Below, piece by piece: positions 7,465 to 18,862 of a stretch of DNA of 64,000 bases. The position numbers were made by a program, and so were the translations under genes. Numbering within the stretch: position 1 is the first letter of the stretch; each line of letters starts with the position of its first letter. This stretch comes from Isochrysis galbana (Eukaryota; Haptophyta; Isochrysidales; Isochrysidaceae): assembly GCA_018136815.1 (NCBI GenBank), contig CM030932.1, positions 6,238,407 to 6,302,406 of the forward strand, given 5' to 3'. The notes beneath the pieces are model-generated. The model was not told the DNA's origin. It worked only from the letters and a program-made list of their open reading frames with translations, and searched no databases.

Positions 7465-9000
7465 TGCAAAAAAATATCTGAGGATTCAGGGCTACACACC
7501 TATCGCTAAAAAAAACAAAAAAAAACATCTGAAGATTCTGGGCTACACACCTACTAGACTAGGGTACTTCCCCATCCCTACTGTCACCGCCCTTAACTTC
7601 CCTTCCCTCCACCTCCTCCCCTTTCCCCCTTCATTCCTTTGTCTTCGGTATCCGGGGTTCGGCTCGGGTGCGCTACCACGAGCCTGGTTCAAAGCGCGGG
7701 TTCCGGGCAGGCCTGTTGTTGGTCAATTGTCATCGTGTGTCTGTTGGGGCACGGGTGTGCTCGTCCTTCACGCCCTTGCTGGTCGCTTTTGTGTCTCAAT
7801 GGGTTTGTGTCTAGTCGAGGCGTATCCCGTCTCAGTTATGCTCTGGTTCGGGTCCCTCGGCAATTATATATGCCACCCCCATCGAGGTGGTCAGCGTTTG
7901 TAGCTCTAGGCTTGGTTTTAGCTTTCCTCTCGCACATAGTGTGAACAAAGGGTATACATCGTTCATGTCGATCCTTTTCTTCGGCTGTCTGCCCATGCCT
8001 GCTTGGGCGGTTCTAGCCGTGTCTGTCGTACTTGCGAATAGTAGCGCCTTGCTTAGTGTTGTGTACCTGTCTATCGTTCTTATCAACACTGATTCCTCCG
8101 AGAATTCAATGCCGTCGTCGTGTATCTTGTAGAAGTCTGTTAAGATATACCTCCATGCTAGAATGTAGAGTATGGTGAGCGATCGCGGTGTTTTCCCCCC
8201 GGGGTGCATGAAAAGATTATCTACGATTACCTCTTCCTTGCTTCTACCACTTCGGGGAGTGTATCCTGCCAGGTTGTCGAGCGTCCCGAGTATCTTGACT
8301 ACCCTCGGGCATTCGCCTAGGTGGGTGGAAGATTCGTCGGCCGCCTTGCATATGCGGCAAGTCTTATCTCTGTCCGCGAACCGGTTGTAGGTGCCTATCC
8401 TTCTGTGGGTTAAGTGCTTGAAGTGGAGGTGTGTATCTCTCGCCGTCATCATCGAGGATGTATATATTGTGGCTAGGTGTTCCCACGTGTTGTCGGGTAC
8501 CGGTAGTCGCTGTTTCCAGTTCTCGGGTCCCGTTAGGCGTCTACGCTTTCCGTCCGTCTTCTGGATTGCTCGTGTTAGTTGCTCCACTCCCATTTTGTCT
8601 AGTGGGGTAACTCCGTCTAGGGTATACTCGTCCGCTAAGGGGTATTCCAATCTCTTGTTAGATTTGAAGCCGTCCCCCCATTTTGCCGGTGGGGAGGGGT
8701 CTAGCTGTTCGGGGGCATTGTCGAGCCTTTCGCCAATTATGGGCGTACCTAGGTACGAGAGCTCCGCTTCATACCATGCGCCTTTGAGCACGGCGAAATA
8801 GCTGCCGTCTTGGGCTATGTGTATTTTTGGGGTGGGCTCCTCCGAGCCACACTGCTCGCATGTCTCTCGCCTCGTCTCCGAGGTCCCTACAGCCGCTGGG
8901 TCCGCCCGTGTCGTCAACATTGTCTCGGCGTGGTCTACTATGGCGCTCCATGATGCCAAAAATTTGTCCTTCGGGATATATTCTGCGCGACGCGACAGAC
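7465..9000 (-). mobile_element. 5'-truncated non-LTR retrotransposon (LINE)
   Basis: This is the longest LINE piece in the window and the reference for the other fragments. The coding part is 7832 to about 9000, minus. The 3' untranslated region runs leftward to a terminal block ..GTGTGTAGCCCAGAATCTTCAGATG plus T-rich tail near 7530. A second, divergent copy of that terminal block (7465-7505) abuts it, so this LINE either inserted at the tail of an older copy or carries a duplicated tail. The reverse-transcriptase core is missing. The 5' boundary is unclear: the frame stays open to about 9050, where a GA-rich tract begins. Confidence 0.8.
7832..8959 (-). pseudogene. LINE ORF2 C-terminal region with zf-RVT motif
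   Basis: About 375 codons open to a stop at 7832, without a proper ATG at the left boundary. Near the middle is LTHRRIGTYNRFADRDKTC followed by RICKAADESSTHLGEC, the CxxC..H..C zinc-binding module that follows the reverse transcriptase of many LINEs. Other parts (SYLGTPIIGERLDNAP, AGMGRQPKKRID) recur in the fragments at 255-385 and 52150-52310. It is the C-terminal remnant of a larger polyprotein and not a host gene. Confidence 0.75.
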
Positions 9001-9002
9001 CG

Positions 9003-9150
9003 GAGGCGAGCCTCGTCTCCGTCGTTGGCTCGCAGAGAGAGACGAAGAGAGAGGGACAGAGAGAGAGACAGAGAGAAGAGAGAGGGAGGGACGGAGAGAG
9101 GGGAAGGGAGAGTGAGAGAACAGGCCAGAGAAAACTAAATATTCACGCAG
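9003..9150 (+). repeat. GA-rich tract in helicase 5' leader
   Basis: GAGAGA/GACGGAGA purine-rich low-complexity DNA lies between the LINE fragment and the helicase start codon. It probably forms the 5' untranslated leader or core promoter of the helicase gene. Confidence 0.5.
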
Positions 9151-9153
9151 GCG

Positions 9154-11448
9154 ATGCAGGCAGCCGACAGGACGAGGCAGCCAGCCGGCAAGGCGCGCAA
9201 GCGGCCGCGCTCTCGAGGAGGCCGCGGGCGCGGCAATGAAGGCCCCAATCAGAGCTCTCTCGCACCCAACCTCGCCTCCGTGATGCAGCAGCCACTCAGC
9301 CAGCTCGCGTCCAACCAGACGAAGTCGGCGCCGGTGCCGCGGACTGCTTCCACAGGCACACACACCAAGCACCTGTCTCGCACACGCTTTGACCAGCTTC
9401 CCATCTCGCCCATGACCATCCGTGGCATCACGGAGGTTCTCCGCTACGAATTCCTCACAGCTGTCCAGGAGGCCACCCTATCAGTCGTGCTGCAAGGCCT
9501 GGACGTCATTGCTAAGGCCAAGACTGGAACGGGCAAGACGACCGGTTTCCTACTACCATCCGTCGAGGTGCTTGTTCGCGCACGGGCTAAGAATCCGGCA
9601 GCTGCGAATCGCCACGTTGGCGCGCTTATTATAGCACCAACACGAGAGCTGAGTTTCCAGATCAAGAAGGAGTGCGACGAGCTGATTACGTTTCACACCC
9701 CTCATCTGTCATCACTTTCCATCACTGGCGGCACGAACATAGCCAGTGATCTCAAGCATCTCCGACAAGCCGTGCCGTCCGTCTTGGTCGCAACGCCGGG
9801 ACGGCTCAAGGACCTGCTACTCAATCATGGCCTTGCGTCGCTCTTCGCTGAACTCAAGGTGCTTGTTTTCGATGAGGCGGACCAACTGCTCGACATGGGC
9901 TTTCGACCGGACATCACAAAGATCTTGCAGGCCATTGAACCTTCGCGCCTAACACGACAGACACTGCTGTACTCTGCTACATTGCCCAAGGACGTCATGG
10001 AGATCGCAAGAATTGCAACACGGGGCAATGTGCAGGTGCTTCTGCTACAACCACACGAATTTTGCTCCTTTGCCACAGCTGCGCAAATGGTCGGGCTGCC
10101 GCAACATTGCTCGGGCGCATGGTTGTCCCATTATCTGATCCGTAACGATGTGTCCCCCCTCTCGTTTTTGCAATTCCGCTCCCTGAGCTTGGTGGAGCTC
10201 CCGCCTCCTACCCATGACCATCGCTCACGTGCATCTCGCAACTCCACTCCTCTGCACAGCTCGTTGACACGGTGGGCGCGGAGGAGACGCAAACGAATGC
10301 ACAAGTCGACCAAAGTGCGACAGTTGGCGCGACCGCAGCTCAACCAGCAGAGCTTCTAGCACTCATCCGCCAGCTTACCGATAAGCCCGGCTACAAGTTG
10401 GTGGTTTTCTTTGTCACTGCCCGCCTCACCCAGCTATACTCGGAGCTCTTTGTTGCCCTTGGATTTCCCATTTTAGAGATGCACTCGCGCAAGAGCCAGC
10501 CGCACCGCAACCGTGTTGCCGACCAGGTGCGATACCACGAATCGAGCCATCTTGTGCCTCATGGCAAGTACTAGAGCCTCTATTCGCTGAGGAATGATGC
10601 CACTGCGGATCCCTTGAGTGCTCACCTTGACCGTGCGTGCAGTTTAAGAACGCCACGAACCTCATCATGTTCTCTTCGGATGTGTCTGCCCGCGGCATGG
10701 ACTATCCCGATGTCACTGCCGTCATTCAGCTTGGCCTGCCCTCCGACAAGGCGCAATACATCCATCGTCTGGGCCGAACAGCACGTGCGGGCAAGGATGG
10801 CGGCGGCTTCTTGCTTCTCGCCGACTTTGAGGCATGCTTCTTGCGTCAGCTTCACGACTTGCCCGTCACCAATCGCCCCCCCTTAGATGAGGCTCAAGTA
10901 CGCTGCGCGCATCGTTTGGCCATAGAGTGATGCAAGGATTCTTTATTTTTGTGAGCGAGCGTCTCATGCAACCTCCCTTCTCTCGCTTTCTAATCCCGAT
11001 TTAGGTTGATGCCTTGGCTCCATCCATCCGTGCCGCGTTTGCGTCTCTGCCTGCCCTCACGCATGCGGCTGCTTATCAGGCCTACCTCGGCTTCTACAAT
11101 TCACACCTTAAGCGGCTCAATTGGAGCCGCGAGGAATGCGTTGCTCGTGCCAACGAGTACGCGTGCACTGTTCTCGGGCTGTCGTCTCCGCCGCCACTCG
11201 AGGCGAAGACTATCGGAAAGATGGGGCTCAAGGGAGTGCCGGGACTTGTAGTTGCCTCGTCCGGAGGGCATGGCGGACGACATGGCGGACACAAGGTTGC
11301 CGGCGGCAAGGGCCCTTCCGATGGCGTGGGAGAGGGCGGTCTGAGGGGTCAGGGTGTCAAGGAGACAGAATACCATGACCCTGCCATCCTCTTTGCCGGC
11401 CCTGCTCGAGGTGGCAAGGGCAAGGGGAATGGTCGCGGCAGGAGGTGA
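9154..11448 (+). CDS. DEAD-box ATP-dependent RNA helicase, Mss116/RH26-like
   Basis: Four exons, 9154-10035, 10260-10526, 10643-10897 and 11005-11448, all GT-AG, phase 0, giving 615 aa. Helicase motifs run in order: Q-like FDQLPISPMTIRGI, motif I AKTGTGKT (122-129), Ia PTRELSFQ, Ib TPGRL, II DEAD (240-243), III SAT (274-276), V SDVSARGMDYPDV and VI HRLGRTARAG in exon 3. The AKTGTGKT form of motif I and the start of domain 1 resemble Mss116 and plant RH25/26/31 helicases, which act on mitochondrial or nucleolar RNA. The N-terminus is basic (RKRPRSRGGRGRG) and the C-terminus Gly/Arg-rich, typical RNA-binding tails. The introns carry in-frame read-through in places, but motif continuity fixes the junctions. 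Confidence 0.85.
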
Positions 11449-12350
11449 CGACATGTACGTGGAGGAAGAGGATCCTGCTCCAGATATGGCACGGCCTGCC
11501 ACAACCCCCTGCCTTGCGCCACTCAACAAAGGTAACAAAGACTACCAACCTGCAAACTGCCCTTGGGATGCGACGATGATGGGGAGGGGGTGCCCATGGA
11601 ATTCAAGTGGCGGGACCTCTGATGACAGAGTCCCGGCGGCGGCGTCCTTTACGCTGCCGGGGACCGCTCGGGCGAGACGCCCTAAGAAGGGCTGCTCACT
11701 CTCATCTGCACGACTGACAGGACTCGTCCCCCCTCCCCCCTCCCCTGGTGTTACTGGTGGCTTGTAGGGGGGGGGGGGGGCTTAAAGGGGTGCGCGCGAT
11801 TGCTCGTGCCTAGCGTGTATACTGCGGTCATGCAAGTCGTGGCCAGACGAGGTAGTACATGGCTAGTGGCAGTGGCGCTACTAACTCTCATTAGAAAATA
11901 TAAAATATCCTATCCCTCGACCCTTGGGCACCCCTCGTCGCGCTGCCAGCGCAATATGCCCACTTGCCCACCCCTGAGCGTGTGGTGGTGTCGGCGATTT
12001 CCCCTGAGTAGTAGCGTTGCGCGTTGCTGTGGTACCATATATGGTTCATTCTTGAAATGTATCGTTTGATCTCTAAAATCAAAGCCCTGATTTCTTTGGG
12101 CGAGTTGTTTTTGTTTTCTTTCCCGGTTTCCCACTTCGTGTTGTCTCGTTCTCCGGAGAGATTGAGATTGGGGTCCGGTTTTTCGGGTTCGTTTTTGCTC
12201 TTTCGAGGAGTTGCGACGCATATTGGACTATGTCTTCCACGACGTTAGGATTTAGGAAGGTCGGCTTATGTATATTTTGTTTTCCCCGTGTTCGAATACC
12301 TCGGGGAGGTCTTTTTCTTTTATTTCATTCATTCACATTCACCCCAACAC
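11449..12350. other. Intergenic region without recognisable gene
   Basis: The helicase 3' flank is followed by G-runs (11767-11780) and a moderately AT-rich segment (12030-12330). No open frame has convincing protein character. A few phrases near 12100-12330 resemble degraded element sequence but could not be matched to another copy. Confidence 0.35.
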
Positions 12351-12351
12351 A

Positions 12352-12461
12352 AAACTAAGTTTATACTTAGTTCGCCCCGGGGGGGGGACGAGCCCCCCCC
12401 CCCCCCCCCTTCTCCACTCCTCCCCTGCAATGGTGGAGGAACCACCCATGCTCCTGGCATG
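12352..12461 (+). mobile_element. Class A retroposon head, truncated
   Basis: It starts AACTAAGTTTATACTTAGTT (perfect stem, TTAT loop), followed by the G-run/C-run hairpin and the CTCCCC..GGAGG hairpin. It stops at CTCCTGGCATGA and is joined to an unrelated 49-bp block. Confidence 0.75.
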
Positions 12462-12510
12462 AGGTCGTTTGCCTTCATTTGGTACCCCTCGTTTCCAAAT
12501 ACGCGATGCG
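12462..12510 (+). repeat. 49-bp block identical to 41143-41191
   Basis: AGGTCGTTTGCCTTCATTTG .. AATACGCGATGCG is identical over 49 bp at both sites. Flanking similarity ends abruptly on each side. Its origin is unknown. Confidence 0.7.
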
Positions 12511-13164
12511 GGGCCACCACGAGGGAGTCCCAATCCTAGGGGTGGGAGGGCGAGGGAGGGTGAAGGCGCGGGGGCGGCCCCAGTCTCGGCCGCGTCACAG
12601 GTACCCCTCCTCCTGCTCTCCCTCTTTGTCGACCCCACCTCTCCCTCCGCCTTGCCAAGATAGACGACCGTGCTGGCCCACTCTCTCCTGGCTGGTGGCT
12701 GACAACTGGCAGGCTCGCCTGTCTTGCTCGCCCTAGCCTGTCGTCAGTCGCTCATCCGTCGCTCTCGCTCTTGTCGTCTCGCTCGTCTACCATTCATACC
12801 CTACAACCTCTCCTCTCCTCGCCAACCCCTGCCACCACAGCCCTACCCTCGCTTGCCCTCACCTCCCTCTCGCCGCTCGCTCGATGTCGCTCTCGCCGCC
12901 GTCCTCGCCCTCGCCCAAGCCCGCCTTCCCGCCTTCCTGTGCTAACGGGCTTGAGCCCGTCAGCGTCTCCGAAGTCGTTCGCTCCGCCGCGCCTGCCGTC
13001 GGCTTGGCTCCATCTTAAAGTTTTTGGGGGGTCGATCGGCCGTGCATGTGACAAAAAAAGGGAAGCTCGAGTTGCACCTTCTCGTCCTCAGACCCAATGG
13101 GTCATCCCAATCCGTCATTCACCACCAAATCCACGATCGTCTGTCGTCTCTCGCCGTGCCCGCT

Positions 13165-13675
<511 letters not shown>

Positions 13676-13689
13676 CTCCGCTCCTCCAT

Positions 13690-14165
13690 GAAGATGCGCT
13701 GACGGCGGACCATCGCCATCGCCCCTCGCGCCCACCGCGACACCGCGACCAACACGCCAGCACGTCAGCACGTCCCCTTATTGCCTTATTTTGTTTCTTT
13801 GCAGTTGCAGTTGACAGTTGAAAGGTCCCAACTTGTGGTCAAAAATTTCGATTTCGATCGACCACCCAAATTTGACAAAAATTGACAAAACGTACGGGAT
13901 TGGTAATCGCCCATAGATCGATAGAATCCAATTTCCTATTGCTATTGGCTATTGGGGGCGTTCTGGGGGTAGGTAAACACCCACCCGTAGACCGTAGAAG
14001 GGGGGGTGGGAAGTGGAAGTGAGGCTTTAAGACGCATGTGCGGCGTGAAAATTTCCTTAACTTTTTTTCAAGTACAAGTTGAGTGTCTGACCGCCCTGCG
14101 CCACTATAGACGATTTAAATTTAGACGATTTAATTGTTGCGCCAATTGACGAGCACAGAGCGAAG
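13690..14165. other. Intergenic region
   Basis: AT-rich stretch with TTGACAGTTGAAAGG and CGACCACCCAAATTTGACAA, which loosely resemble 6225-6385 upstream of the HscB gene. No gene is seen. Confidence 0.35.
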
Positions 14166-14269
14166 CTCACAGCCGACAGCCGCCGAAAAATGAGCTTCTT
14201 TCATTTTTCGCCGTTCTGTCTTCAATTTCACATTTCACACATTGTGGTGTTGATATATCCAACTTAGAC

Positions 14270-15061
14270 TCACACGCAAGCGCGCTTCGCGGGGGGAAGC
14301 ATCTGCAACTGAAGATTCCGCCGCCAGGTTCTTTGCCCCGCTTGATCCTCGTTTTCTCTTTCAGCACTGGCGATGACGCTATCAATCGAAGAGGCTGGAA
14401 GCGACTTCACCAATCCAACCTGCTCCTGTGCTCGCGTTGCATCATCTAGGGCATACTGCAATGCCACGGCCGCCTGACACATTCGCTGTTGTGTCGCTGT
14501 CGATTGTTGCCGTTGGTGACTGAGAGCAGATACTTCTGTTGTGAGTGCACCAAGAACATCATCACCTCCATTAATACGAGAATCATCATCAGAGCCATTA
14601 GCATACTCCAGCAATCGCCCGAGCGCCTCAGTTTGACTTTCTTCCAGCCGTTGGATGGCCCAATGCGGTACCATGTCACGCTGGCTCCGAACTTTGCTAC
14701 TCAGCGTCATGAGCTGCGCAGACAGTAAAATACACACGAAGGAAGGAGGGTCGGTCAGAACAGGTGCAAACGGGACAGAGGCAACTGAGTGTATTCACCT
14801 GCTGCTCAAGAGCTGCGACGCGAGCTTTGAGCTCCTGGTCCACCGGCACAGACCCCTCTGCGCACAGACGGCGGGATGTGTGGGTGAAGTTGGCCCTCCA
14901 ACTGCCCAGAGTGCAGGCACGGCGGAGGTGGAATGTGTGTGGGGGAGGCGAGTCTCACCCTGTTGCCGCTCTGCCAGCCGCCGCTCCACGCGCGCACAGA
15001 ACTCGTCCGCAAGGCCATCAGCTGGCGCGTGCCTGGCTGCAAACGTCTTGAGCAGCTCCAT
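14270..15061 (-). CDS. Small coiled-coil protein, possibly Nsl1/Mis14-like kinetochore subunit
   Basis: Three exons on the minus strand, 15061-14959, 14857-14799 and 14713-14270, giving 201 aa. GT-AG junctions agree in phase (1, then 0), and the split codon reads Glu. The start is MELLKTFAARHAPADG. A heptad-like helix spans exons 2-3 (VDQELKARVAALEQQ, then LMTLSSKVRSQRDMVPHWA), followed by a Ser/Asp-rich stretch and a second helical region. Coiled coil ending in an Arg-x-x-x-Pro turn is reminiscent of the Mis12-complex subunit Nsl1/Mis14, but this is a weak pattern match. Otherwise it is simply an uncharacterised coiled-coil protein. The spliced model itself is well supported. Confidence 0.6.
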
Positions 15062-15469
15062 CCTGCGGGTTGCGCCCTTGTTGAATGAATGGCCTGCGCG
15101 CGGGTCGGTGGGAGGGGGAGAGGGAGGGTTTTGTTGTTGGGCGTTCGCATTCGGTACGAGTACCCCTCGTTGCCAAAAATATGACATTGGTAAAGTCTGG
15201 CGTTTCGCTCTCTTCCCCGCCCCTCCGGGACTCTCCCCCCCTGGCGAGGGCGATCTCGCCCTCCCGTCCCCCGTCCCCTCCGCTCCGCTTCATCTCGACA
15301 CGTTGTGCAAACCCCGCGATATTGGATAAATCGTGCTGTCTTTTGCCCTTGACAAGACTCCGGACTTGCCCGCAAGCAGTTTTTTCGCAATTTAGGTAGA
15401 TCTGAGCATGCCGACAAGTTAGGTGAGACCGAAGCAAGTAATCGCAAGTTAGGGTAAATGTAGTCTCTC

Positions 15470-15590
15470 TATCTATTAGAGGGCAGGGAACGAGGTGGAG
15501 GGAGGGAAGTAAGGGCGGTAGTGTTAGTTAGCGATAGGAGGACCCGAAACTAGCGTAGGTGTGTAGCCCAAAATCTTCAGATGTTTTTTA
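15470..15590 (+). mobile_element. LINE 3' end fragment, plus orientation
   Basis: Reverse complement of the LINE 3' untranslated repeat: GAGGTGGAGGGAGGGAAGTAAGGG .. GGTGTGTAGCCC, then AATCTTCAGATG and T6. It is truncated at its 5' side near 15470. It is the only plus-oriented LINE 3' end noticed. Confidence 0.7.
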
Positions 15591-15948
15591 TGTTGTACCC
15601 GCCGACTTACTCAACCACAATCCACAATCAACTGTGATAAAGTGTGGCGGTGACCCCTTGCTAGCTTGCTTGCCCCCTTTTGAGGAGTTCATATAGTTCA
15701 TAGTTCATTTTTTCTCCGCTAAGGGAAACGTGAAACGTGACGCACGTTATCACTCACAAAAAAAGCAAGTTTTGCGACAAGTTAGGCCAGGGGAAGGGCA
15801 AGCAAGAAAGCAAGGCAAATTAGGTGACTTCTCGGTGCAAGTTTGGTCAAGGGCAAGCTGTCTTGTCGCCCGAACGCGATTCCAGCGGAGAGCCCTCGTG
15901 TACCTACATGGGAAACACAGTTGGGTTTGCTTCCAAACACAGCAAAAA

Positions 15949-16591
15949 TAATTAATGTTATATCCTAGCCAACCCCACTAGCTATTCGGACACAACTTTT
16001 ATTCCGTCCCGGAATCTCGCCATGCCTGACGAGCCAGGTGTCCGAGTGCTACCGACCTAAACAGGATGAGAAGACATGTTAACGCCGGAGGGGAGAGCTG
16101 CCACTCCCCCCTCCCCTCTCTCTTCCCTCTTCCTCCTCTCTTCCCTGCGGCTCTGGCCATGGCGCGCGCCTGCGGCCCCTCTTCAGGTCCCCAGGAGGCC
16201 TGCAGGGGGCCTGGGAGCACAGCTCAGGGGCTCAGGGGGCAGGTGAGGCTGGGGCGCTGGGGCATGGCCCTGGCCCCTCCTGCCTCTCCCTCGCTGGCTC
16301 TCGCGCCCCTGTCGGTCGACTGGAGCTGGCTGGGGGTCCTGATCAGGGGGGCCCAGGGGGAGGAGGGGTTGGTCAGAGCGACAAGCAGGCCAGCGCGGGC
16401 CAGGGCGTGCGATCTGTGCCCAGCTCTCTGGGAGAGTCTGGGCAGTCTGAGAGTCTGAGTGAGTCCCACCTGCATGCCAAGAGGCAGCGCAAGGGGGTGG
16501 ATGGTTCTCGCCCCCCATGAGGGGAGTCGAGAGAGTGGGGGGGGGGCGCGAGGCCCCCCTCCATGGCGACCAATCATAAGATTAGTGTGTT
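15949..16591 (-). mobile_element. Complete class C small retroposon with 19-bp target duplication
   Basis: The 643-bp minus-oriented element is bounded by a perfect 19-bp direct repeat CTTCCAAACACAGCAAAAA at 15930-15948 and 16592-16610. Its 5' end (near 16590) reads ACACTAATCTTATGATTGGT, a stem with TTAT loop whose bases differ from the class A head. It is followed by GC hairpins of the same layout. Its 3' end is AT-rich (ATAACATTAATTAT). The middle part (16180-16440) is related to the class A variants at 24868 and 52440. Confidence 0.85.
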
Positions 16592-16610
16592 CTTCCAAAC
16601 ACAGCAAAAA

Positions 16611-16935
16611 CAGCCTGGTGTTTGGTCATTGAAGAAACACACACAGTGAAAAACAGTGGGAAACACAGATGCCCCGCACTGGCAGAATGCTCAGACGCGC
16701 CACCGCTGCCACCGCGCGATACGCCTGCGCATCAGTGGGGGCTGCTCCTCAACTCCTCAACTCCTCAACGGCAACGGAGGGCGCACACAGCGGGTTGAAT
16801 GAAGCGCTGGCCTGCCGTCTCGAGCAGGATGAGGATGAGGACCTAGAGCCAAACGGACAAAAAATTCCGTCCTAGAAACGAGGACCACGTCCTAGAAAAT
16901 TCTTGGATTTCTAGGACTCTGCCGATCATGCCTCC
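16611..16935. other. Low-information stretch with hairpin-rich block
   Basis: A short open frame (16669-16875) has no recognisable domain. Bases 16855-16921 (CGGAC..TTCCGTCCTAG, AGGACCACGTCCTAG, TTTCTAGGACTC) are a cluster of short palindromes. They recur with changes at 24765-24835, so this block is a dispersed repeat. Confidence 0.4.
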
Positions 16936-17006
16936 ATTATAGCCTATGGTGAGCTTATGAGACATCCCATCACCTGAAGCAAACCATCTCCACATCCCAT
17001 TCAACC

Positions 17007-17225
17007 TTAGGTCTCCCCATGACCAACTCTGCGGAGCTTGTCTTTGCTTACTTTTGCTACCACATTCAGCATGCGGTGCTGCACTCGGGCGTCCGCTCGC
17101 ACCAGAGGAGTTTCATTTTTGACCTTTTGGAGCATTAGGCTAGCGGATTGGACACTTAGATGACAAAACCAAGCTTGGTGGTCACTGAAGGTCTCAAAGA
17201 GGGTAGTCAAATCAACATTTCATCT
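17007..17225 (-). pseudogene. Short coding remnant, unknown
   Basis: The minus-strand reading VDLTTLFETFSDHQAWFCHL, then QSASLMLQKVKNETPLVRAD and VVAKVSKDKLRRVGHGE is protein-like but has no start, and no homologous stretch is seen elsewhere in the window. It could be an exon of the adjacent transposon-derived sequence. Confidence 0.25.
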
Positions 17226-17265
17226 CCTGGGGACCATGGGTAGAAGAGCTCCCCATTGGGTGGTA

Positions 17266-17955
17266 TCAGCCATTTCTCCCGTTTCTAGGACAAGCAGCAA
17301 TTCGCAATTCCGACCAGGTGGCCCGCAAACGCGTCACAAAACTTCGTGTTGCTGAGGGGCCGCCAAACAAGCAGGCCACAACGTCACGCAGAAGGTCCCC
17401 GGAGAAGCTCACCTTCCGCTTCTTCCGCCGCCCACCGCCCTCATCGTCGCCCCTGTCGCAGCCCTCCCCAACATCAGCTTGGCCTACTCCGTCACCTTCC
17501 TGCAACAGTAGGGAGCTTGCCGGGACGACTCGGTCATCGCACAAGCTGAGCGAGTACGTTGCCCTGCACTTGGGGTACCTGCAACGCAAGCACACTGTGA
17601 GGCCCCACGAACCCCACGAGCGCGACGACGCCGGCGACTCGTCTGGCACCAAGCTTCCGACTTTGCGGCACCTCGAGCAGTTGAATGTCGCCGAGAGGCA
17701 GGCCGCCAGCTGCTTGCCGTTGACGAGGAAGTTCTTGTCGGGTGCATCCACCACTGGGGAGGGCTCTGCCCGCTGCGCCACAGGGAGCCTCCGCAAAGAT
17801 GCGTCGCCGCCTGGCGAGCCGAAGTCGAAGGGTGTCGTTGCCGCTCGAGATCGAGTGGAAAGGACGTCCTCCTCCGCGGGGGTTGGGGGGAGGGGGGGGC
17901 TTCCTCTGCGCCTGCGTGCAGGCCATGAGCGATAGCCTCCTCGCCACTGCTGCAC
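17266..17955 (-). pseudogene. Cys-rich, probably transposon-derived protein fragment
   Basis: An open minus frame of about 229 codons has no internal Met. The C-terminal two thirds are protein-like: FLVNGKQLAACLSATFNCSR, CRKVG, then VCLRCRYPKCRATYSLSL and SGDLLRDVVACLFGGPSATR. Paired Cys motifs followed by a 'lllaai.f.GpS' stretch resemble the N-terminal region of several eukaryotic DDE-type transposon proteins, but no catalytic domain is present here. The lack of a start and the repeat-rich surroundings argue for a truncated element or an isolated exon. Confidence 0.35.
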
Positions 17956-18862
17956 GCTCCCTCCGTGACTCCTCCCCGCTCAGTGGCGTCGAGGGCATTG
18001 GCATTGGGAGGCTCACCCATTCCCCTCCCCGCCCGGTGCCCGTGCCCCTTCTGGAAGCCACGGCGGGCAGTCTTGCTCCCCCCTGGCGGCCTGCCCATGC
18101 CCTCTCTGGCGCGCTCGCGCGGCGGCCTTGGCCTTGGTGAGAGTGCCCCCCCCCCTCCCCGCCCCCTAGAAAAAACCTTTAGAACCAGCTTAATTATGAG
18201 AGGCCATACGATACACGAGCCAGCGAGCCAGCTGCTACTGCTACTCTGCTCATATTTAGATGCCATTTTCCCGTTCTGTTTTTTATTGGTTAAGTCTTGA
18301 CTCTTTCCCTTGAGCAGATTGCCGTGCGGAACTTGAGAGGAAGAGAAGGGAGAAGCAACGCCGCAGAACTTGCAGCAGCACTGTGTGAGTAAGTACTTTC
18401 TAGAGTAGCGGGAAGGAAGGAAGGATCTCCTCTAGAGGCTCTAGAGTAGGAGTAGAGTAGCCCGAAGCTACGATGGCTGCCGCGCTCTCTTGGCGAGCGA
18501 GCGCCCGTCGTCCGCCTTGTGGCGGGCGGAATGCGAGCGTCCCCATCGCGTCTTGCCGCGGTCCCGTGGGCGACCGAGGAGAAGAAACGCTGAGGACGGG
18601 CGCGGGGAGAGAGGGAGAGCCCCCCCCCCCCTCCCCCCCCCCGCCCCGCCCCTCGCGGGGACGGCGTGTCCTTTCTCCCTTCTCTTTTTTTCTTTTTCTC
18701 GCCCCGGGCACACCCCTCGCGACCCCACCCCCACCCCCACTCTCCCCGGCCTCCCCGCCCCCCGCCCGCCCTTCCCTCTGGGGCCTGGATCTCGGGCGGC
18801 GCCTTTTGAGAGCCGCGAGACCTCTGGCAGTAAGCGCACGGACGAGTGCGGCAGCACGCACC

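Noticed and set aside
10036-10359. Direct in-frame continuation of helicase exon 1
   Set aside because: The frame stays open past the donor by chance, but helicase domain 2 motifs resume only after splicing to 10260.
9154-11448. Helicase as part of a defence or mobile-element system
   Set aside because: Motifs and exon structure match housekeeping organellar or nucleolar RNA helicases, and no partner gene is nearby.
18473-18862. N-terminal extension of the zinc-ribbon-like protein
   Set aside because: The frame is open, but the predicted residues are Pro/Arg/Gly-rich translation of poly-C/G leader. The downstream ATG has the better context, so 18863 is preferred, though transcript data could overturn this.
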